Shown one piece after another: positions 49,890 to 61,152 of a stretch of DNA of 64,000 nt. How positions within the stretch are numbered: position 1 is the stretch's first letter; each line of letters opens with the position of its first letter. This stretch comes from Serratia surfactantfaciens (lineage in GTDB: Bacteria > Pseudomonadota > Gammaproteobacteria > Enterobacterales > Enterobacteriaceae), in contig NZ_CP016948.1 in the NCBI RefSeq assembly GCF_001642805.2, forward strand, positions 3,348,001 through 3,412,000. Direction: 5' to 3'. A program made the position numbers and the translations under genes. The notes under the pieces were generated by a model that was not told where the DNA came from, did not search any database, and was given only the letters and a program-made list of their open reading frames with translations.

Positions 49890-50921
49890 ATGATTAAACT
49901 TTCTAACATCACTAAAGTGTTCCAGCAGGGTTCGCGCACCATTACCGCGCTCTCTGACGTGACCCTTCACGTCCCTGCCGGGCAAATCTATGGCGTTATC
50001 GGGTCTTCCGGTGCCGGCAAAAGCACGCTGATCCGCTGCGCCAACATGCTGGAGCGCCCCACTTCCGGCCAGGTGCTGGTCGATGGCCAGGATCTGACGT
50101 CCCTGTCGGAAAGCGAACTGACGCGCGCCCGCCGCCAAATCGGCATGATCTTCCAGCACTTCAACCTGCTCTCTTCCCGCACGGTGTTCGGTAACGTGGC
50201 GCTGCCGCTGGAGCTGGACAATACGCCGCGCGCCGAGATCAAGAAACGCGTGACCGAACTGCTGGAGCTGGTTGGCCTGGCGGACAAACACGACGCCTAC
50301 CCGGCCAACCTGTCCGGCGGCCAGAAACAGCGCGTGGCGATCGCCCGTGCGCTGGCCAGCAACCCTAAAGTGCTGCTGTGCGACGAAGCCACCAGCGCGC
50401 TGGATCCGGCCACCACCCGTTCCATCCTGGAACTGCTGAAAGACATCAACCGCCGTCTGGGTCTGACCATTCTGCTGATCACCCACGAAATGGACGTGGT
50501 GAAACGCATTTGCGACCAGGTCGCGGTCATCAGCCAGGGGCAGCTGATCGAAAAAGACAGCGTCAGCGAAGTGTTCTCACACCCGAAAACCCCGCTGGCC
50601 CAACAGTTCATTCAGTCCACGCTGCATCTGGATATCCCGGACGACTACGCTGCGCGCCTGTCGCCGGAGCGTCAGGGCGGCCGCCAGCCGCTGCTGCGTC
50701 TGGAGTTCACCGGCCAGTCGGTCGATGCGCCGCTGCTGTCTGAAGCCGCTCGCCGCTTCAACGTGAACAACAACATTATCAGCGCCCAGATGGATTATGC
50801 CGGCGGCGTGAAATTCGGCGTGATGCTGGCGGAGCTGCACGGCAGCGACGAAGACGCGCTGGCGACGATTAAGTTCCTGCAAGAAAATCAGGTAAAAGTA
50901 GAGGTTCTGGGTTATGTCTGA
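49890..50921 (+). CDS. metN: D/L-methionine ABC transporter ATPase MetN
   Basis: A 343-residue ATPase. Walker A is GSSGAGKS (38-45), the signature is [15 protein letters not shown], and the Walker B/D-loop is [12 protein letters not shown]. The C-terminal NIL (C2) domain (about 265-343) binds methionine and inhibits transport. It is the first gene of metNIQ, under tandem MetJ boxes, and overlaps metI by 8 nt. Confidence 0.96.
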   Translation: MIKLSNITKVFQQGSRTITALSDVTLHVPAGQIYGVIGSSGAGKSTLIRCANMLERPTSGQVLVDGQDLTSLSESELTRARRQIGMIFQHFNLLSSRTVFGNVALPLELDNTPRAEIKKRVTELLELVGLADKHDAYPANLSGGQKQRVAIARALASNPKVLLCDEATSALDPATTRSILELLKDINRRLGLTILLITHEMDVVKRICDQVAVISQGQLIEKDSVSEVFSHPKTPLAQQFIQSTLHLDIPDDYAARLSPERQGGRQPLLRLEFTGQSVDAPLLSEAARRFNVNNNIISAQMDYAGGVKFGVMLAELHGSDEDALATIKFLQENQVKVEVLGYV

Positions 50922-51567
50922 GGCAATGATGTGGTTGATGGCGCGTGGCGTATGGGAAACCGTCATGATGACCTTTGTCTCCGGCTTCTTCGGTTTCGTG
51001 CTCGGCCTGCCGGTAGGCGTGCTGTTGTATGTCACCCGCCCGGGGCAGATCATCGCCAACAATTCGCTGTATAAAATTTTGTCCGGGCTGGTGAACATCT
51101 TCCGTTCCATCCCGTTCATTATTCTGCTGGTTTGGATGATTCCGTTTACCCGCATGATCGTCGGCACCTCGATCGGTCTGCAGGCGGCCATCGTGCCGTT
51201 GACCGTGGGCGCCGCGCCGTTCATCGCGCGCATGGTGGAAAACGCCCTGCTGGAAATCCCGTCCGGTCTGGTGGAAGCCGCGCGCGCCATGGGCGCCACG
51301 CCGATGCAGATCATCAAGAAAGTGTTGCTGCCGGAAGCCCTGCCGGGCCTGGTTAACGCCGCGACCATCACCCTGATCACCCTGGTGGGTTACTCGGCCA
51401 TGGGCGGCGCAGTCGGCGCCGGCGGCCTGGGGCAAATCGGTTACCAATACGGTTATATCGGTTATAACGCCACAGTGATGAATACCGTATTAGTATTACT
51501 GGTAGTTTTGGTTTATCTGATCCAGTTCTGCGGCGATCGCATCGTCAAAGCCGTTACCCATAAATAG
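50914..51567 (+). CDS. metI: methionine ABC transporter permease MetI
   Basis: A 217-residue permease with five membrane helices and the coupling motif [25 protein letters not shown]. It matches E. coli MetI in length and sequence. Its start lies within the end of metN. Confidence 0.95.
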   Translation: MSEAMMWLMARGVWETVMMTFVSGFFGFVLGLPVGVLLYVTRPGQIIANNSLYKILSGLVNIFRSIPFIILLVWMIPFTRMIVGTSIGLQAAIVPLTVGAAPFIARMVENALLEIPSGLVEAARAMGATPMQIIKKVLLPEALPGLVNAATITLITLVGYSAMGGAVGAGGLGQIGYQYGYIGYNATVMNTVLVLLVVLVYLIQFCGDRIVKAVTHK

Positions 51568-51606
51568 TTTCACAGCATATTAATGCGAGTCTAATGAGGA
51601 AGGGAT

Positions 51607-52422
51607 ATGTCGTTAAAATTTAAATCCATCGCGGCAATTGGCGCACTGATCGGCACTCTGGCTCTGACGGGCTGCGGCCAGGATGAAAAGAATCCAAACC
51701 ACATCAAAGTCGGCGTGATCGTCGGCGCTGAGCAGCAAGTCGCCGAAGTGGCGCAGAAAGTGGCGAAAGAGAAATACGGTCTGGACGTCGAGCTGGTGAC
51801 CTTCAACGACTACGTGCTGCCTAACGAAGCGCTGAGCAAAGGCGATATCGATCTGAACGCCTTCCAGCACAAGCCTTATCTGGATCAGCAGATCAAAGAC
51901 CGCGGTTACAAGCTGGTGCCGGTCGGCAACACCTTCGTTTACCCGATCGCCGGTTACTCCAAGAAAATCAAATCGCTGGACGAGCTGAAGGAAGGTTCGC
52001 AGATCGCACTGCCTAACGATCCGACCAACCTGGGCCGTTCGCTGCTGCTGCTGCAGAAAGTTGGTCTGATCAAGCTGAAAGACGGCGTTGGCCTGCTGCC
52101 GACCGTGCTGGACGTGACCGAGAACCCGAAAAACCTGAAGCTGGTTGAGCTGGAAGCGCCTCAGCTGCCGCGCTCTCTGGACGATCAGCAGATCGCGCTG
52201 GCGGTGATCAACACCACCTACGCCAGCCAGATCGGCCTGACCCCGGCGAAAGACGGTCTGTTCGTGGAAGATAAAGACTCGCCTTACGTCAACCTGCTGG
52301 TTGCGCGCGAAGATAACAAAGATGCGGAAAACGTGAAGAAATTCGTTCAGGCCTATCAGTCTGACGAAGTTGACGCGGCCGCCAACAAAATCTTCAACGG
52401 CGGAGCGGTGAAAGGCTGGTAA
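51607..52422 (+). CDS. metQ: methionine-binding lipoprotein MetQ
   Basis: A 271-residue periplasmic lipoprotein. The lipobox LALTGC puts the anchor on Cys23, and the NlpA-family fold begins KVGVIVGAEQQVAEV. It delivers D- or L-methionine to MetNI. GAGGAAGG precedes the start, 39 nt after metI. A strong terminator follows. Confidence 0.95.
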   Translation: MSLKFKSIAAIGALIGTLALTGCGQDEKNPNHIKVGVIVGAEQQVAEVAQKVAKEKYGLDVELVTFNDYVLPNEALSKGDIDLNAFQHKPYLDQQIKDRGYKLVPVGNTFVYPIAGYSKKIKSLDELKEGSQIALPNDPTNLGRSLLLLQKVGLIKLKDGVGLLPTVLDVTENPKNLKLVELEAPQLPRSLDDQQIALAVINTTYASQIGLTPAKDGLFVEDKDSPYVNLLVAREDNKDAENVKKFVQAYQSDEVDAAANKIFNGGAVKGW

Positions 52423-52454
52423 GCGCTTATTCACCCATTTTATTCCTATAATTG

Positions 52455-52484
52455 CAAGACGGGCCAAGGCCCGTCTTGTTATTT
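52455..52484 (+). terminator. terminator of metNIQ
   Basis: CAAGACGGGCC and GGCCCGTCTTG form a perfect 11-bp stem with a 2-nt loop, followed by TTATTT. Confidence 0.9.
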
Positions 52485-52536
52485 CCGCCATAGCTTGCTT
52501 CAATAGCGCCACTTTCATTAAGGCAGAGGAATCTCA

Positions 52537-52941
52537 ATGCGTGTTTTACCTCTCTGTTTGTTAGCGCTCGCGCTGGCCGGATGTTCATCGCAGCGTATCG
52601 CGCCATCCTCAACAAGCAGCACCAGCAAGCCGACCACCACCGCTCCGGCCAAAACCACGCCGGCCGCCCGCCCCGCTCCGGTAAAACTGTATAAAAGTGC
52701 AGAAGAACTCGTGGGCAAGCCGTTCCGCGATCTGGGTGAAGTGTCCGGCGAATCGTGCCAAACCACCGTGCAAGACTCTCCACCAAATCTGGCCACCGCC
52801 CGTAAACGCATGCAAATCCGTGCGTCTTACATGAAGGCCAACGCCGTGCTGCTGCACGACTGCCAGATTGTCAGCGGCGTCGCCGGTTGCTATCAGCAGG
52901 CCGTTTGTCAGGGCTCGGCGCTTAACGTCTCGTCCAAATGA
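52537..52941 (+). CDS. rcsF: Rcs stress-sensor lipoprotein RcsF
   Basis: RcsF senses outer-membrane and peptidoglycan damage and activates the Rcs phosphorelay. The 134-residue lipoprotein has a lipobox LALAGC (Cys16), a Ser/Thr/Pro/Ala-rich disordered linker (about 18-50), and a C-terminal domain with the four cysteines that form two disulphides (ESCQ, HDCQ, AGCY, AVCQ). It overlaps trmO by 4 nt. Confidence 0.95.
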   Translation: MRVLPLCLLALALAGCSSQRIAPSSTSSTSKPTTTAPAKTTPAARPAPVKLYKSAEELVGKPFRDLGEVSGESCQTTVQDSPPNLATARKRMQIRASYMKANAVLLHDCQIVSGVAGCYQQAVCQGSALNVSSK

Positions 52942-53645
52942 CCGAATTCGTTTTCGAGCAGATCGGCGTGATCCGCTCGCCGTATAAAGAAAAATTCGCC
53001 GTTCCCCGCCAACCGGGGCTGGTCGAAGACGGCGGCGGTGAACTGCTGCTGCTGCCGCCCTACAACCAGGCGGAAGCGGTGCGAGGCCTCAGCGATTTCA
53101 GCCATCTGTGGGTGATGTTCATCTTCCATCAAACCATGGAGGGCGGCTGGCGGCCAACGGTGCGCCCACCGCGCCTGGGCGGCAATGCCCGTATGGGCGT
53201 GTTCGCCACTCGATCCACCTTTCGCCCCAATCCGCTCGGCATGTCCCTCATTGAACTGAAAGGCGTGCGGGTAAAAAACGGCGAAGTGGCGCTCGAGCTG
53301 GGCAGCCTCGATCTGGTCGACGGCACCCCGGTGGTGGACATCAAGCCTTATCTGCCGTTCGCCGAGAGCCAGCCGCAGGCCCGCGCCGGTTTTGCCCAGG
53401 CCGCGCCCGCCGGCGATATGCCGGTGCGTTTTGCGCCGCAGGCCGAGCAGCAGCTGCAGCAACATCAGGCGCGCTACCCGCAATTAAGGCGTTTTATCAG
53501 CCAGGTGCTGGCGCAAGATCCCCGTCCCGCCTATCGTAAAGGAGAGGACGTCGAACGGGATTACGCCGTCTGGCTGCTGGATTTCAACGTGCGCTGGCGC
53601 GTCGTGGACGGTCACACCGAAGTGCTGTCGCTCGACCCGCGTTAA
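52938..53645 (+). CDS. trmO: tRNA (t6A37) N6-methyltransferase TrmO
   Basis: TrmO uses SAM to methylate t6A37 in tRNA-Thr. The 235-residue UPF0066 protein has an N-terminal barrel domain (IGVIRSPYKEKFAVPRQPGL, FRPNPLGMSLIELKG) and a C-terminal domain with DPRPAYR. Known in E. coli as YaeB/TsaA. The ATG overlaps the rcsF stop. Confidence 0.94.
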   Translation: MTEFVFEQIGVIRSPYKEKFAVPRQPGLVEDGGGELLLLPPYNQAEAVRGLSDFSHLWVMFIFHQTMEGGWRPTVRPPRLGGNARMGVFATRSTFRPNPLGMSLIELKGVRVKNGEVALELGSLDLVDGTPVVDIKPYLPFAESQPQARAGFAQAAPAGDMPVRFAPQAEQQLQQHQARYPQLRRFISQVLAQDPRPAYRKGEDVERDYAVWLLDFNVRWRVVDGHTEVLSLDPR

Positions 53646-53757
53646 AATTCCGCCGCCTCTCTTTTGGCGACCCGCTCGCGCTGGTAAACTAAATCACTTT
53701 TTGGCCGCCACTCTGGCAGCCCGATGCAATTTGCAGTTCTAACGGAACCAAAACACC

Positions 53758-55476
53758 ATGCGTACTAGCCAATATCTGCTCTCCACTTTGAAGGAGACAC
53801 CTGCCGACGCCGAAGTGATCAGCCACCAGCTGATGCTGCGCGCCGGGATGATCCGCAAGCTGGCCTCCGGTCTTTACACCTGGCTGCCGACCGGCCTGCG
53901 CGTTCTGAAAAAGGTTGAAAACATCGTTCGCGAAGAAATGAACAATGCTAACGCGATCGAAGTTTCCATGCCGGTGGTTCAGCCTGCCGATCTGTGGCAG
54001 GAAAGCGGCCGTTGGGAGCAATACGGCCCCGAGCTGCTGCGCTTCGTCGACCGCGGCGATCGTCCGTTCGTACTGGGCCCGACGCATGAAGAAGTGATCA
54101 CCGATCTGATCCGCAACGAGATCAGTTCGTACAAACAGCTGCCGCTGAACTTCTTCCAGATCCAGACCAAGTTCCGTGATGAAGTGCGCCCGCGTTTCGG
54201 CGTGATGCGTTCCCGTGAGTTCCTGATGAAGGATGCCTACTCCTTCCACACCTCACAGGAGTCTCTGCAGGAGACTTACGACGCAATGTACGAAGCGTAC
54301 AGCAAAATCTTCAGCCGCATGGGCCTGGATTTCCGCCCGGTGCAGGCGGATACCGGCTCGATCGGCGGCAGCGCCTCGCACGAATTCCAGGTGCTGGCGC
54401 AGAGCGGTGAAGACGATATCGTGTTCTCCACCGGTTCCGATTTCGCCGCTAACATCGAGCTGGCGGAAGCGGTCGCTCCGGCAGAGCCGCGCGCCGCAGC
54501 CAGCGAAGAGCTGCGCCTGGTGGATACGCCGAACGCCAAAACCATCGCCGAGCTGGTCGAGCAATTCCAGCTGCCGGTGGAAAAAACCGTGAAGACGCTG
54601 ATGGTGCGCGCCACCGAAGAGAGCGGCCACAAGCTGGTCGCCCTGCTGGTGCGCGGCGATCACGAGCTGAACGAAGTCAAGGCCGAGAAGCTGGCGCAGG
54701 TTGCCTCGCCGCTGACCTTCGCCACCGAAGAAGAGATCCGCGCCATCGTCGGCGCCGGCCCAGGCTCGCTTGGCCCAGTCAAGCTGCCGATGCCGGTGGT
54801 TGCCGATCGCAGCGTAGCGGCGATGAGCGATTTCGGCGCCGGCGCCAACGTTGACGGCAAACACTACTTCGGCATCAACTGGGAGCGCGATCTGCCGCTG
54901 CCGCAGGTGGCCGATATCCGTAACGTGGTGGAAGGCGACGCCAGCCCGGACGGTCAGGGTACGCTGCTGATCAAACGCGGCATCGAAGTGGGCCATATCT
55001 TCCAGCTCGGCACCAAGTACTCGGAAGCGATGAAAGCGACCGTGCAGGGTGAAGACGGCCGCAACCAGGTGCTGACCATGGGTTGCTACGGCATCGGGGT
55101 CACGCGCGTCGTGGCTGCCGCCATCGAGCAGAACCACGACGAACGCGGCATCATCTGGCCGGACGCCATCGCGCCGTTCCAGGTGGCGATCCTGCCGATG
55201 AACATGCACAAGTCATTCCGCGTGCAGGCGCTGGCGGAAGAGCTGTACAACACCCTGCGCTCCCACGGCATCGATGTGATCCTCGATGACCGCAAAGAGC
55301 GTCCGGGCGTGATGTTCGCGGATATGGAACTGATCGGCGTGCCGCACTCTATCGTTATCGGCGACCGTAACCTCGATAACGAAGAGATCGAATACAAGAA
55401 CCGCCGCGTCGGCGAGAAGCAAATGATCAAAACCGGTGAAATCGTTGATTTCCTGCTGGGCCAGATCAAACGCTAA
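53758..55476 (+). CDS. proS: prolyl-tRNA synthetase ProS
   Basis: A 572-residue class II synthetase, the same length as E. coli ProS. Motif 2 is in [21 protein letters not shown]. An INS-type editing domain (about 225-400) clears Ala-tRNA-Pro. Motif 3 is [13 protein letters not shown] and the anticodon domain is at the end. It is an essential gene, followed by a strong terminator. Confidence 0.97.
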   Translation: MRTSQYLLSTLKETPADAEVISHQLMLRAGMIRKLASGLYTWLPTGLRVLKKVENIVREEMNNANAIEVSMPVVQPADLWQESGRWEQYGPELLRFVDRGDRPFVLGPTHEEVITDLIRNEISSYKQLPLNFFQIQTKFRDEVRPRFGVMRSREFLMKDAYSFHTSQESLQETYDAMYEAYSKIFSRMGLDFRPVQADTGSIGGSASHEFQVLAQSGEDDIVFSTGSDFAANIELAEAVAPAEPRAAASEELRLVDTPNAKTIAELVEQFQLPVEKTVKTLMVRATEESGHKLVALLVRGDHELNEVKAEKLAQVASPLTFATEEEIRAIVGAGPGSLGPVKLPMPVVADRSVAAMSDFGAGANVDGKHYFGINWERDLPLPQVADIRNVVEGDASPDGQGTLLIKRGIEVGHIFQLGTKYSEAMKATVQGEDGRNQVLTMGCYGIGVTRVVAAAIEQNHDERGIIWPDAIAPFQVAILPMNMHKSFRVQALAEELYNTLRSHGIDVILDDRKERPGVMFADMELIGVPHSIVIGDRNLDNEEIEYKNRRVGEKQMIKTGEIVDFLLGQIKR

Positions 55477-55495
55477 GCGCCGATCGCCAGAGAAT

Positions 55496-55524
55496 AAAAA
55501 ACCCGCCTAGGCGGGTTTTTTTAT
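55496..55524. terminator. bidirectional terminator between proS and nlpE
   Basis: AACCCGCC and GGCGGGTT around TA, with A's before and T's after, so it can act in both directions. Confidence 0.92.
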
Positions 55525-55536
55525 ATCAGAAACGCG

Positions 55537-56220
55537 TTACTTGCTGCTGCAGCTTTTGCTGCGGTCGAACGCGATCTTGCCGTCCGGCACCACCGCTTTT
55601 TCAATCTGCCCCTCTTCCATCGACGGCTGCACGCTGAAGTGCGCGTTGAAGGTCAGGAACACCGGCTCGCCGGCAGTCTTGTTGGCCTTGGCGTAACCTT
55701 GCTCCAGCGCGATGTTGTTATCCACCGGGAAAGTGATGCCGGTGGCGCAATCTTTGAACACCGCCGCGTCGGCCATATAACTGTAGCTGCCTTTCATCAC
55801 CATCGGGGTTTTAGGCAACGGCTTTTCGACCGGCTCCAGACGGTAATTCAGCTTGGACTCGATCGGCGCGCCGCTGCGGTCCAGCATTTCCAGGCTCTTG
55901 CCCACCGGACGGAAATAGCGTTTCTCGCCGGTGCTGTCGGTCAGTACCAGCTTATCCGCGGTGCGCGCCCATTTGCCGTAGTCGGCAAAGGTCTGATCGC
56001 CGTCTTTGCTGCCGCGATAGGTCTCCTGCAGCACAAAAGTACCGTCTTCATACAGGAACAGCGCCGTATCCAGACCGCCGCAATCGGCGCAAGGCAACAC
56101 CCCTTGATAACTCTGCGGCATCGCCTGCAGCGGTTGTTCCTTCGGCTGATAATGATTGTTGCATCCCAACAACGAGAGTGCGCCTGCCGCCAAGAACAGG
56201 GCTATCGTAATTTTCTTCAC
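55537..56220 (-). CDS. nlpE: outer-membrane stress lipoprotein NlpE (CutF)
   Basis: NlpE reports surface contact and lipoprotein defects to the Cpx system. The 227-residue lipoprotein has the lipobox LSLLGC (Cys20), the CxxC motif LPCADCGG in the N-terminal barrel, and an OB-like C-terminal domain with paired cysteines (FKDCATG and the last residues). Length and motifs match E. coli NlpE (236). Confidence 0.93.
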   Translation of the reverse strand: MKKITIALFLAAGALSLLGCNNHYQPKEQPLQAMPQSYQGVLPCADCGGLDTALFLYEDGTFVLQETYRGSKDGDQTFADYGKWARTADKLVLTDSTGEKRYFRPVGKSLEMLDRSGAPIESKLNYRLEPVEKPLPKTPMVMKGSYSYMADAAVFKDCATGITFPVDNNIALEQGYAKANKTAGEPVFLTFNAHFSVQPSMEEGQIEKAVVPDGKIAFDRSKSCSSK

Positions 56221-56249
56221 AGTTATTCTCCTACTGTGTTCATGTATTC

Positions 56250-56663
56250 CTAAGTGCGAACCTTGCCACGCAGCGCCTTGGTGGCGCCTTTGCGCGTCTT
56301 GCCTTCCAGACGACGCAGTTTCGCTCCTTTCGTCGGCTTGGTCGCCTTGCGCGTTTTTTCCACCACCATCGCCTGCTGAATCAACGCGACCAGCCTGGCC
56401 AACGCCGCTTCGCGATTCAATTCCTGACTGCGATACTCTTGCGCCTTGATAATCACCACGCCATCGGCAGTAATTAAATGGTGATTCAGCGCCAGCAGCC
56501 TTTCCTTATAATACTCTGGCAGGCTGGATGCCCGGATGTCAAAGCGCAAATGGATCGCCGTTGAGGTTTTGTTCACGTGCTGACCGCCCGCGCCCTGCGC
56601 GCGGATCGCCGTCAATTCCAGCTCATTATCCGGTATGGCTACGTTTCTTGACAGTTCCAGCAC
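56250..56663 (-). CDS. arfB: ribosome rescue hydrolase ArfB (YaeJ)
   Basis: ArfB hydrolyses peptidyl-tRNA on ribosomes stalled at mRNA ends. The 137-residue protein has the catalytic GGQ at 26-28 ([13 protein letters not shown]) and the Lys/Arg-rich C-terminal tail that enters the mRNA channel. It begins 3 nt after the yaeQ stop. Confidence 0.95.
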   Translation of the reverse strand: MLELSRNVAIPDNELELTAIRAQGAGGQHVNKTSTAIHLRFDIRASSLPEYYKERLLALNHHLITADGVVIIKAQEYRSQELNREAALARLVALIQQAMVVEKTRKATKPTKGAKLRRLEGKTRKGATKALRGKVRT

Positions 56664-56666
56664 CGG

Positions 56667-57215
56667 TCACACCTGCGCCTGCTGCCACTCGGCAAACTGG
56701 ATTTCCAGACTATTCTGAGCATCGGACAGCCAAATAGTTCCCTCCTGCAGCGTCGCCTGCAGCGTCATGGTGCGGCTGGCCAGCGCCGTCAGCCGCGCCA
56801 GCTGCTCGTCGTCGAGGAAGCGTACGCTCAGGTTCTTGTAACCGGCCACTTTGCCCTGCATCGCCTGCCACCAAACGTGTGCGGCGCGCTCGCCGTAAGC
56901 GTACAACACCACGCGCGGCGACTGGTTGCAGGCCTTGCGAATGCGCTTCTCGTCGGGCAACCCCATCTCGATCCACATTTCCAGCCCGTTATGGTCGTTG
57001 CGCTGCCAGATCTCCGGCTCGTCGTCGGCGCTCAGCCCTTTGGTGAACACCAACCGTTCGTCGGCATGGCAGATCCAGGCCAGCAGGCGCAGCATCATGC
57101 GCTGTTCGTTTTCGGACGGGTGTTGCGCCAGCGTCAGCGCGGCGTCGTGGTAGAAATGACGATCCATATCAGCGATATTGACCGCGGCTTTATAAATGGT
57201 TGCTTTCAGCGCCAT
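56667..57215 (-). CDS. yaeQ: YaeQ family protein
   Basis: A 182-residue protein; the start [20 protein letters not shown] matches E. coli YaeQ and has CGAGGT upstream, so the longer frame is rejected. It has a PD-(D/E)XK nuclease-like fold, with no proven activity. It is followed at once by arfB, as in E. coli. Confidence 0.94.
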   Translation of the reverse strand: MALKATIYKAAVNIADMDRHFYHDAALTLAQHPSENEQRMMLRLLAWICHADERLVFTKGLSADDEPEIWQRNDHNGLEMWIEMGLPDEKRIRKACNQSPRVVLYAYGERAAHVWWQAMQGKVAGYKNLSVRFLDDEQLARLTALASRTMTLQATLQEGTIWLSDAQNSLEIQFAEWQQAQV

Positions 57216-57360
57216 GGGTGACCTCGTAATTATCCGGCAACAGTGTACTTGATCAGGGCCGAACGCCGCCAGCGCAGCCCGGCCCGGCGCAGAGCGAAAG
57301 GCGTGTCGGGGTGCTGATAACTCCATAACAGCTGTGCTATAGTCGTCTAGGATAGGATAA

Positions 57361-57880
<520 letters not shown>

Positions 57881-57902
57881 GCAGCGGTAACCCCATCCCA
57901 AC

Positions 57903-57928
57903 AGGGCAGCCTACCGGCTGCCCTCGTC
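57903..57928. terminator. terminator between rof and the cytochrome gene
   Basis: AGGGCAGCC (57903-57911) pairs with GGCTGCCCT (57916-57924) between convergent genes. The downstream T content is weak. Confidence 0.7.
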
Positions 57929-57930
57929 AT

Positions 57931-58248
57931 TTATGGCTTCAGGCTGGCGTAATAGGCCGCCAGATCGGCGATATCATCCTCCGACAGGCCGGACACATAG
58001 GCCTTCATCACCTCGGCCTGGCCGCCGTTGCGCTCTCCTTTCTTGTACGCCTGCAGCGCGTGCTGCAGGTACATGGCGTTCTGCCCGGCCAAATTCGGGT
58101 ACATCGGCACCGTCACCTTGCCCTGTGCGCCGTGGCAAGCCGCGCAGGCAGCGGCTTTCGCCTGACCGGCGGCCGCATCCCCCGCCGCCAACGCCGGCAG
58201 GCTGAACAGGACGGCGGCCAACAGCGTGATCCCCACAAACTTCATCAT
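57931..58248 (-). CDS. periplasmic class I cytochrome c
   Basis: A 105-residue protein. The signal peptide ends near ALAAG, the heme-binding motif is CAACH (residues about 35-39), and a methionine ligand is likely in VPMYPNL or VMKAYVSG. It looks like the cytochrome c553/c4-like monoheme proteins that pass electrons in the periplasm. It overlaps the tilS stop (ATGA), which couples it to tilS translation. E. coli has no cytochrome gene here. Confidence 0.87.
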   Translation of the reverse strand: MMKFVGITLLAAVLFSLPALAAGDAAAGQAKAAACAACHGAQGKVTVPMYPNLAGQNAMYLQHALQAYKKGERNGGQAEVMKAYVSGLSEDDIADLAAYYASLKP

Positions 58249-59576
58249 TGCTCCTCACGATTATGATTTTTTTCCCAGCGCAGTCGCCACGGGCGTTCGT
58301 CTTCCGCCACTTGCCCCGCCTCACAGACGAATGCGCCCAGGGCGGCGATCAGCTGCTCATCATAATAAATCAACGGGATGCGATCACGCAGCCAGGGAGG
58401 AATCCCCAGCTCCTGCCACAGTTTTTTTATCGGCCGCGAATGGGACCGCCCCACGATGCGCACGGCGCCCTGCACGCCGCCGAAACGAATGCTGATCCGC
58501 TGCGCTGGCTGCGGCGCGCGCAGCGCCAGTTCGCCCTCGCCGGCGATCAGGCGCCCCAGCCCGTCCGGCAACGCCAGCGGCTCGTCAGGCCGCCAGGGCA
58601 GATGCACACCGCGCAGCGTCGCCAGCGGCGGCAGCAGGTGCAGTCGGCCACGGAAACGGCGGATCTGATAGGCGCCGAGCTGCAGCTGCGGTTCGGCGTC
58701 TTCCCGGCTGAGCGCCACCTCCTCCCACAGGCGCTGTAGCTGCTCACGTGCCGGCATAGTGACGTTAAACAACGCGATCCAACGCCGCAGCAAGGCGAAA
58801 CGCCGTACCGGCGAACAGTCCGTCAGGCCGTCGATCGCCAATGAGCGATCTGCCGCCAACAGGCTTTGCAGCGGTTCCGCCAGCAGTTCGTCCAGCAGCT
58901 GCTCCTGCTCGGCGCACAGGCTGGCGCTGCGCGCCACCGCCGAAGCGAAGTGCGGCCAGCGCTGGTTGAGCTGCGGCAAAACCTGCAAACGCAGGAAATT
59001 ACGATCGAAGCGCGTGTCCTGATTGCTGTCGTCATCTATCCAGCTTAAGGCGTGGCGCTGCGCATAGCTTTCCAGCGTCTGGCGCGAACAGCCCAGCAAT
59101 GGCCGCAACAACAGATGCTCGCCCAACGAGGTGCGCGCCGCCATTGCCGATAGCCCCGCCGGCCCGCTGCCGCGCTTGAGCGCCAACAGGAAAGTTTCGC
59201 TTTGATCGTCAAGGTGTTGAGCGGTAAGCAGCGCTTCGCCCTCCGACAGAGCGGCGCTGAAGGCGGCATAGCGCGCCGCACGCGCCGCCGCTTCGATGCC
59301 GCCCTGGCGGGCGTCCACCTGCACGTGCGTCACCGTCAGCGGCACCTGCCAGTCGGCGCAGCGGCGGCGGCAATGCTCCACCCAGCGGTCGGCGAAGGCG
59401 CTCAGGCCGTGGTGCACGTGCAATGCACGCAGCTGCAGCGCCGGACGTTGGCGGCGCAATGCCGCCAGCAGATGCAGCAGCACGCTGGAGTCCAGACCGC
59501 CGCTGAACGCCACCAGCAGCCGCTGCTGCGCGCCCAGCTGGTCCGCCACCAGCGTCGTTAATTGATCAGTATCCAT
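58245..59576 (-). CDS. tilS: tRNA-Ile lysidine synthetase TilS
   Basis: TilS converts C34 of tRNA-Ile(CAU) to lysidine. The 443-residue protein has the PP-loop SGGLDSS (26-32), the signature [11 protein letters not shown], and the C-terminal substrate-binding domains ([20 protein letters not shown]). It is essential in E. coli. Its stop overlaps the cytochrome gene start. Confidence 0.95.
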   Translation of the reverse strand: MDTDQLTTLVADQLGAQQRLLVAFSGGLDSSVLLHLLAALRRQRPALQLRALHVHHGLSAFADRWVEHCRRRCADWQVPLTVTHVQVDARQGGIEAAARAARYAAFSAALSEGEALLTAQHLDDQSETFLLALKRGSGPAGLSAMAARTSLGEHLLLRPLLGCSRQTLESYAQRHALSWIDDDSNQDTRFDRNFLRLQVLPQLNQRWPHFASAVARSASLCAEQEQLLDELLAEPLQSLLAADRSLAIDGLTDCSPVRRFALLRRWIALFNVTMPAREQLQRLWEEVALSREDAEPQLQLGAYQIRRFRGRLHLLPPLATLRGVHLPWRPDEPLALPDGLGRLIAGEGELALRAPQPAQRISIRFGGVQGAVRIVGRSHSRPIKKLWQELGIPPWLRDRIPLIYYDEQLIAALGAFVCEAGQVAEDERPWRLRWEKNHNREEQ

Positions 59577-59632
59577 CGGTAGGCTTTGTCACTTCTACAT
59601 AGCTGCACGTTAACTCCGCCTACCGTCATCAA

Positions 59633-61084
59633 TCAAGCATTAACCGTCCGGGCCTGGCGTCGCGTCAGCAGCCACCAGCCGCCCAGCACCGCGATCACCG
59701 CCAGCGCGCACCCGGCCGCTCCCCAGCCGATCTGAGCGAAAATGCGGCCATACGCCTGCATCGCCGCCCCTTCGATATGATCCTCGGCGGTCTGATTGGC
59801 GATAATGCCCGCCAGATAGTTGGCTATCGAGCCGGTCGCCAGCATATAGATGCCGGTCAACACCCCGGTGGCGCCGGGAATGTTCAGCCGGGTGATCTGC
59901 GCCATCGCCACCGGATCGATAAACAGTTCGGCGAAGCCCATCACCGCCAGGCCGGCGATCATCAGCCCCATCGATCCCGGCCCGTGCAGCCGCGTATTGA
60001 GCGCCATCAGCGTAAAGCCGACGCCGATCAGCAGCAGGCCAAAGGCGAACTTGCACCAGATGCGCAGCGTGCGATCGCCCGCGCCATCGCCGCTAGCCAG
60101 CCACGCCAGCGCCACGCCGCCCAGCATCACCGCGCAGGCGTTAACCGACTGGAACAGCGCGGTCGGCACCGTCCAGCCGAACCAGCGCCGATCGACGAAG
60201 TGATCGATAAACAGGCTGATGGAGCTGCCACCCTGCTGGGCAAAGGCCCAGAACAGCGTGCCCAGCAGCATCAGCGCAACGATCTGCCACAGGCCCCGGC
60301 GCTGGCCGGCGTCCGCTCGCAGCATAATACGCGCCACCAGCACCACCGCCGCCACGCACACCAGCCCGAGCAAATAACCGGCCCAGTCGCGCACAAACAA
60401 CAGCGTGAAGAACAGCGGCGACGCCAGCAACGCCGCCAACAGCCAGCCCCAGTGCGGCAAGCCCAGGCTTCTGGCACGCATCAGCGGGGCATTCACGCCG
60501 CGAGTGTGGCGGAAATGACGCCCGCCCAGCAGGAAGATCACCAGACCGGCGAACATGCCGATCCCGGCCAACGCAAAGCCGACGTGCCAGCCATAGCGCT
60601 CGGCCGCCAACCCACAGGCGATCGGCGCCAAAATAGATCCGACGTTACCGGCGGCGTACAGCAGCGAGAAGCCTCCCTCGCGGCGCGAGTCCTGCGCCGG
60701 GTACAGCTCGCCCAGCAGGCAGCTGATATTGGATTTGAACAGGCCGTAACCGCAGATGATGATCGCCAGCGCCAGATAGAGCGACTGGGCGGAGACCGCG
60801 CTCAGGCCGAGCACGATATGCCCCAGGGTCATCAGCGCCGCGCCGGCGATCACCGCGACGCGGTTGCCCAACAGGCGGTCGGCGAGCCAGCCGCCCAAAA
60901 TAGGAGTGACGTAAACTAACGAAGCGTAAGCGCTGTAGAGATCGATGGCGCGGCTGTCGGTATAGCCGAGTTGGTGGGTCAGATAGAGAATCAGTAACGC
61001 ACGCATGCCGTAAAAGCTGAAATATTCCCAAATTTGTATCGCTACGACATAGTAGATTGCGCGCGGCTGTGAGGGTGTTTTCAT
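59633..61084 (-). CDS. dtpC: dipeptide/tripeptide permease DtpC (POT family)
   Basis: A 483-residue proton-dependent oligopeptide transporter. The family motif is seen in [20 protein letters not shown] and [11 protein letters not shown]. It is the third gene of a cadB-cadA-dtpC operon, the E. coli arrangement (dtpC, formerly yjdL, follows cadBA). It imports lysine-containing peptides, which could feed the decarboxylase. A Shine-Dalgarno GGGAGA precedes the start; the gap to cadA is 68 nt. Confidence 0.9.
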   Translation of the reverse strand: MKTPSQPRAIYYVVAIQIWEYFSFYGMRALLILYLTHQLGYTDSRAIDLYSAYASLVYVTPILGGWLADRLLGNRVAVIAGAALMTLGHIVLGLSAVSAQSLYLALAIIICGYGLFKSNISCLLGELYPAQDSRREGGFSLLYAAGNVGSILAPIACGLAAERYGWHVGFALAGIGMFAGLVIFLLGGRHFRHTRGVNAPLMRARSLGLPHWGWLLAALLASPLFFTLLFVRDWAGYLLGLVCVAAVVLVARIMLRADAGQRRGLWQIVALMLLGTLFWAFAQQGGSSISLFIDHFVDRRWFGWTVPTALFQSVNACAVMLGGVALAWLASGDGAGDRTLRIWCKFAFGLLLIGVGFTLMALNTRLHGPGSMGLMIAGLAVMGFAELFIDPVAMAQITRLNIPGATGVLTGIYMLATGSIANYLAGIIANQTAEDHIEGAAMQAYGRIFAQIGWGAAGCALAVIAVLGGWWLLTRRQARTVNA

Positions 61085-61152
61085 GTTGGTCTCCCATCAG
61101 TCGGTGAACGACAAAGGGGAAGCGCGAGCGCCTCCCCTGTTTTTGGCTGCGG

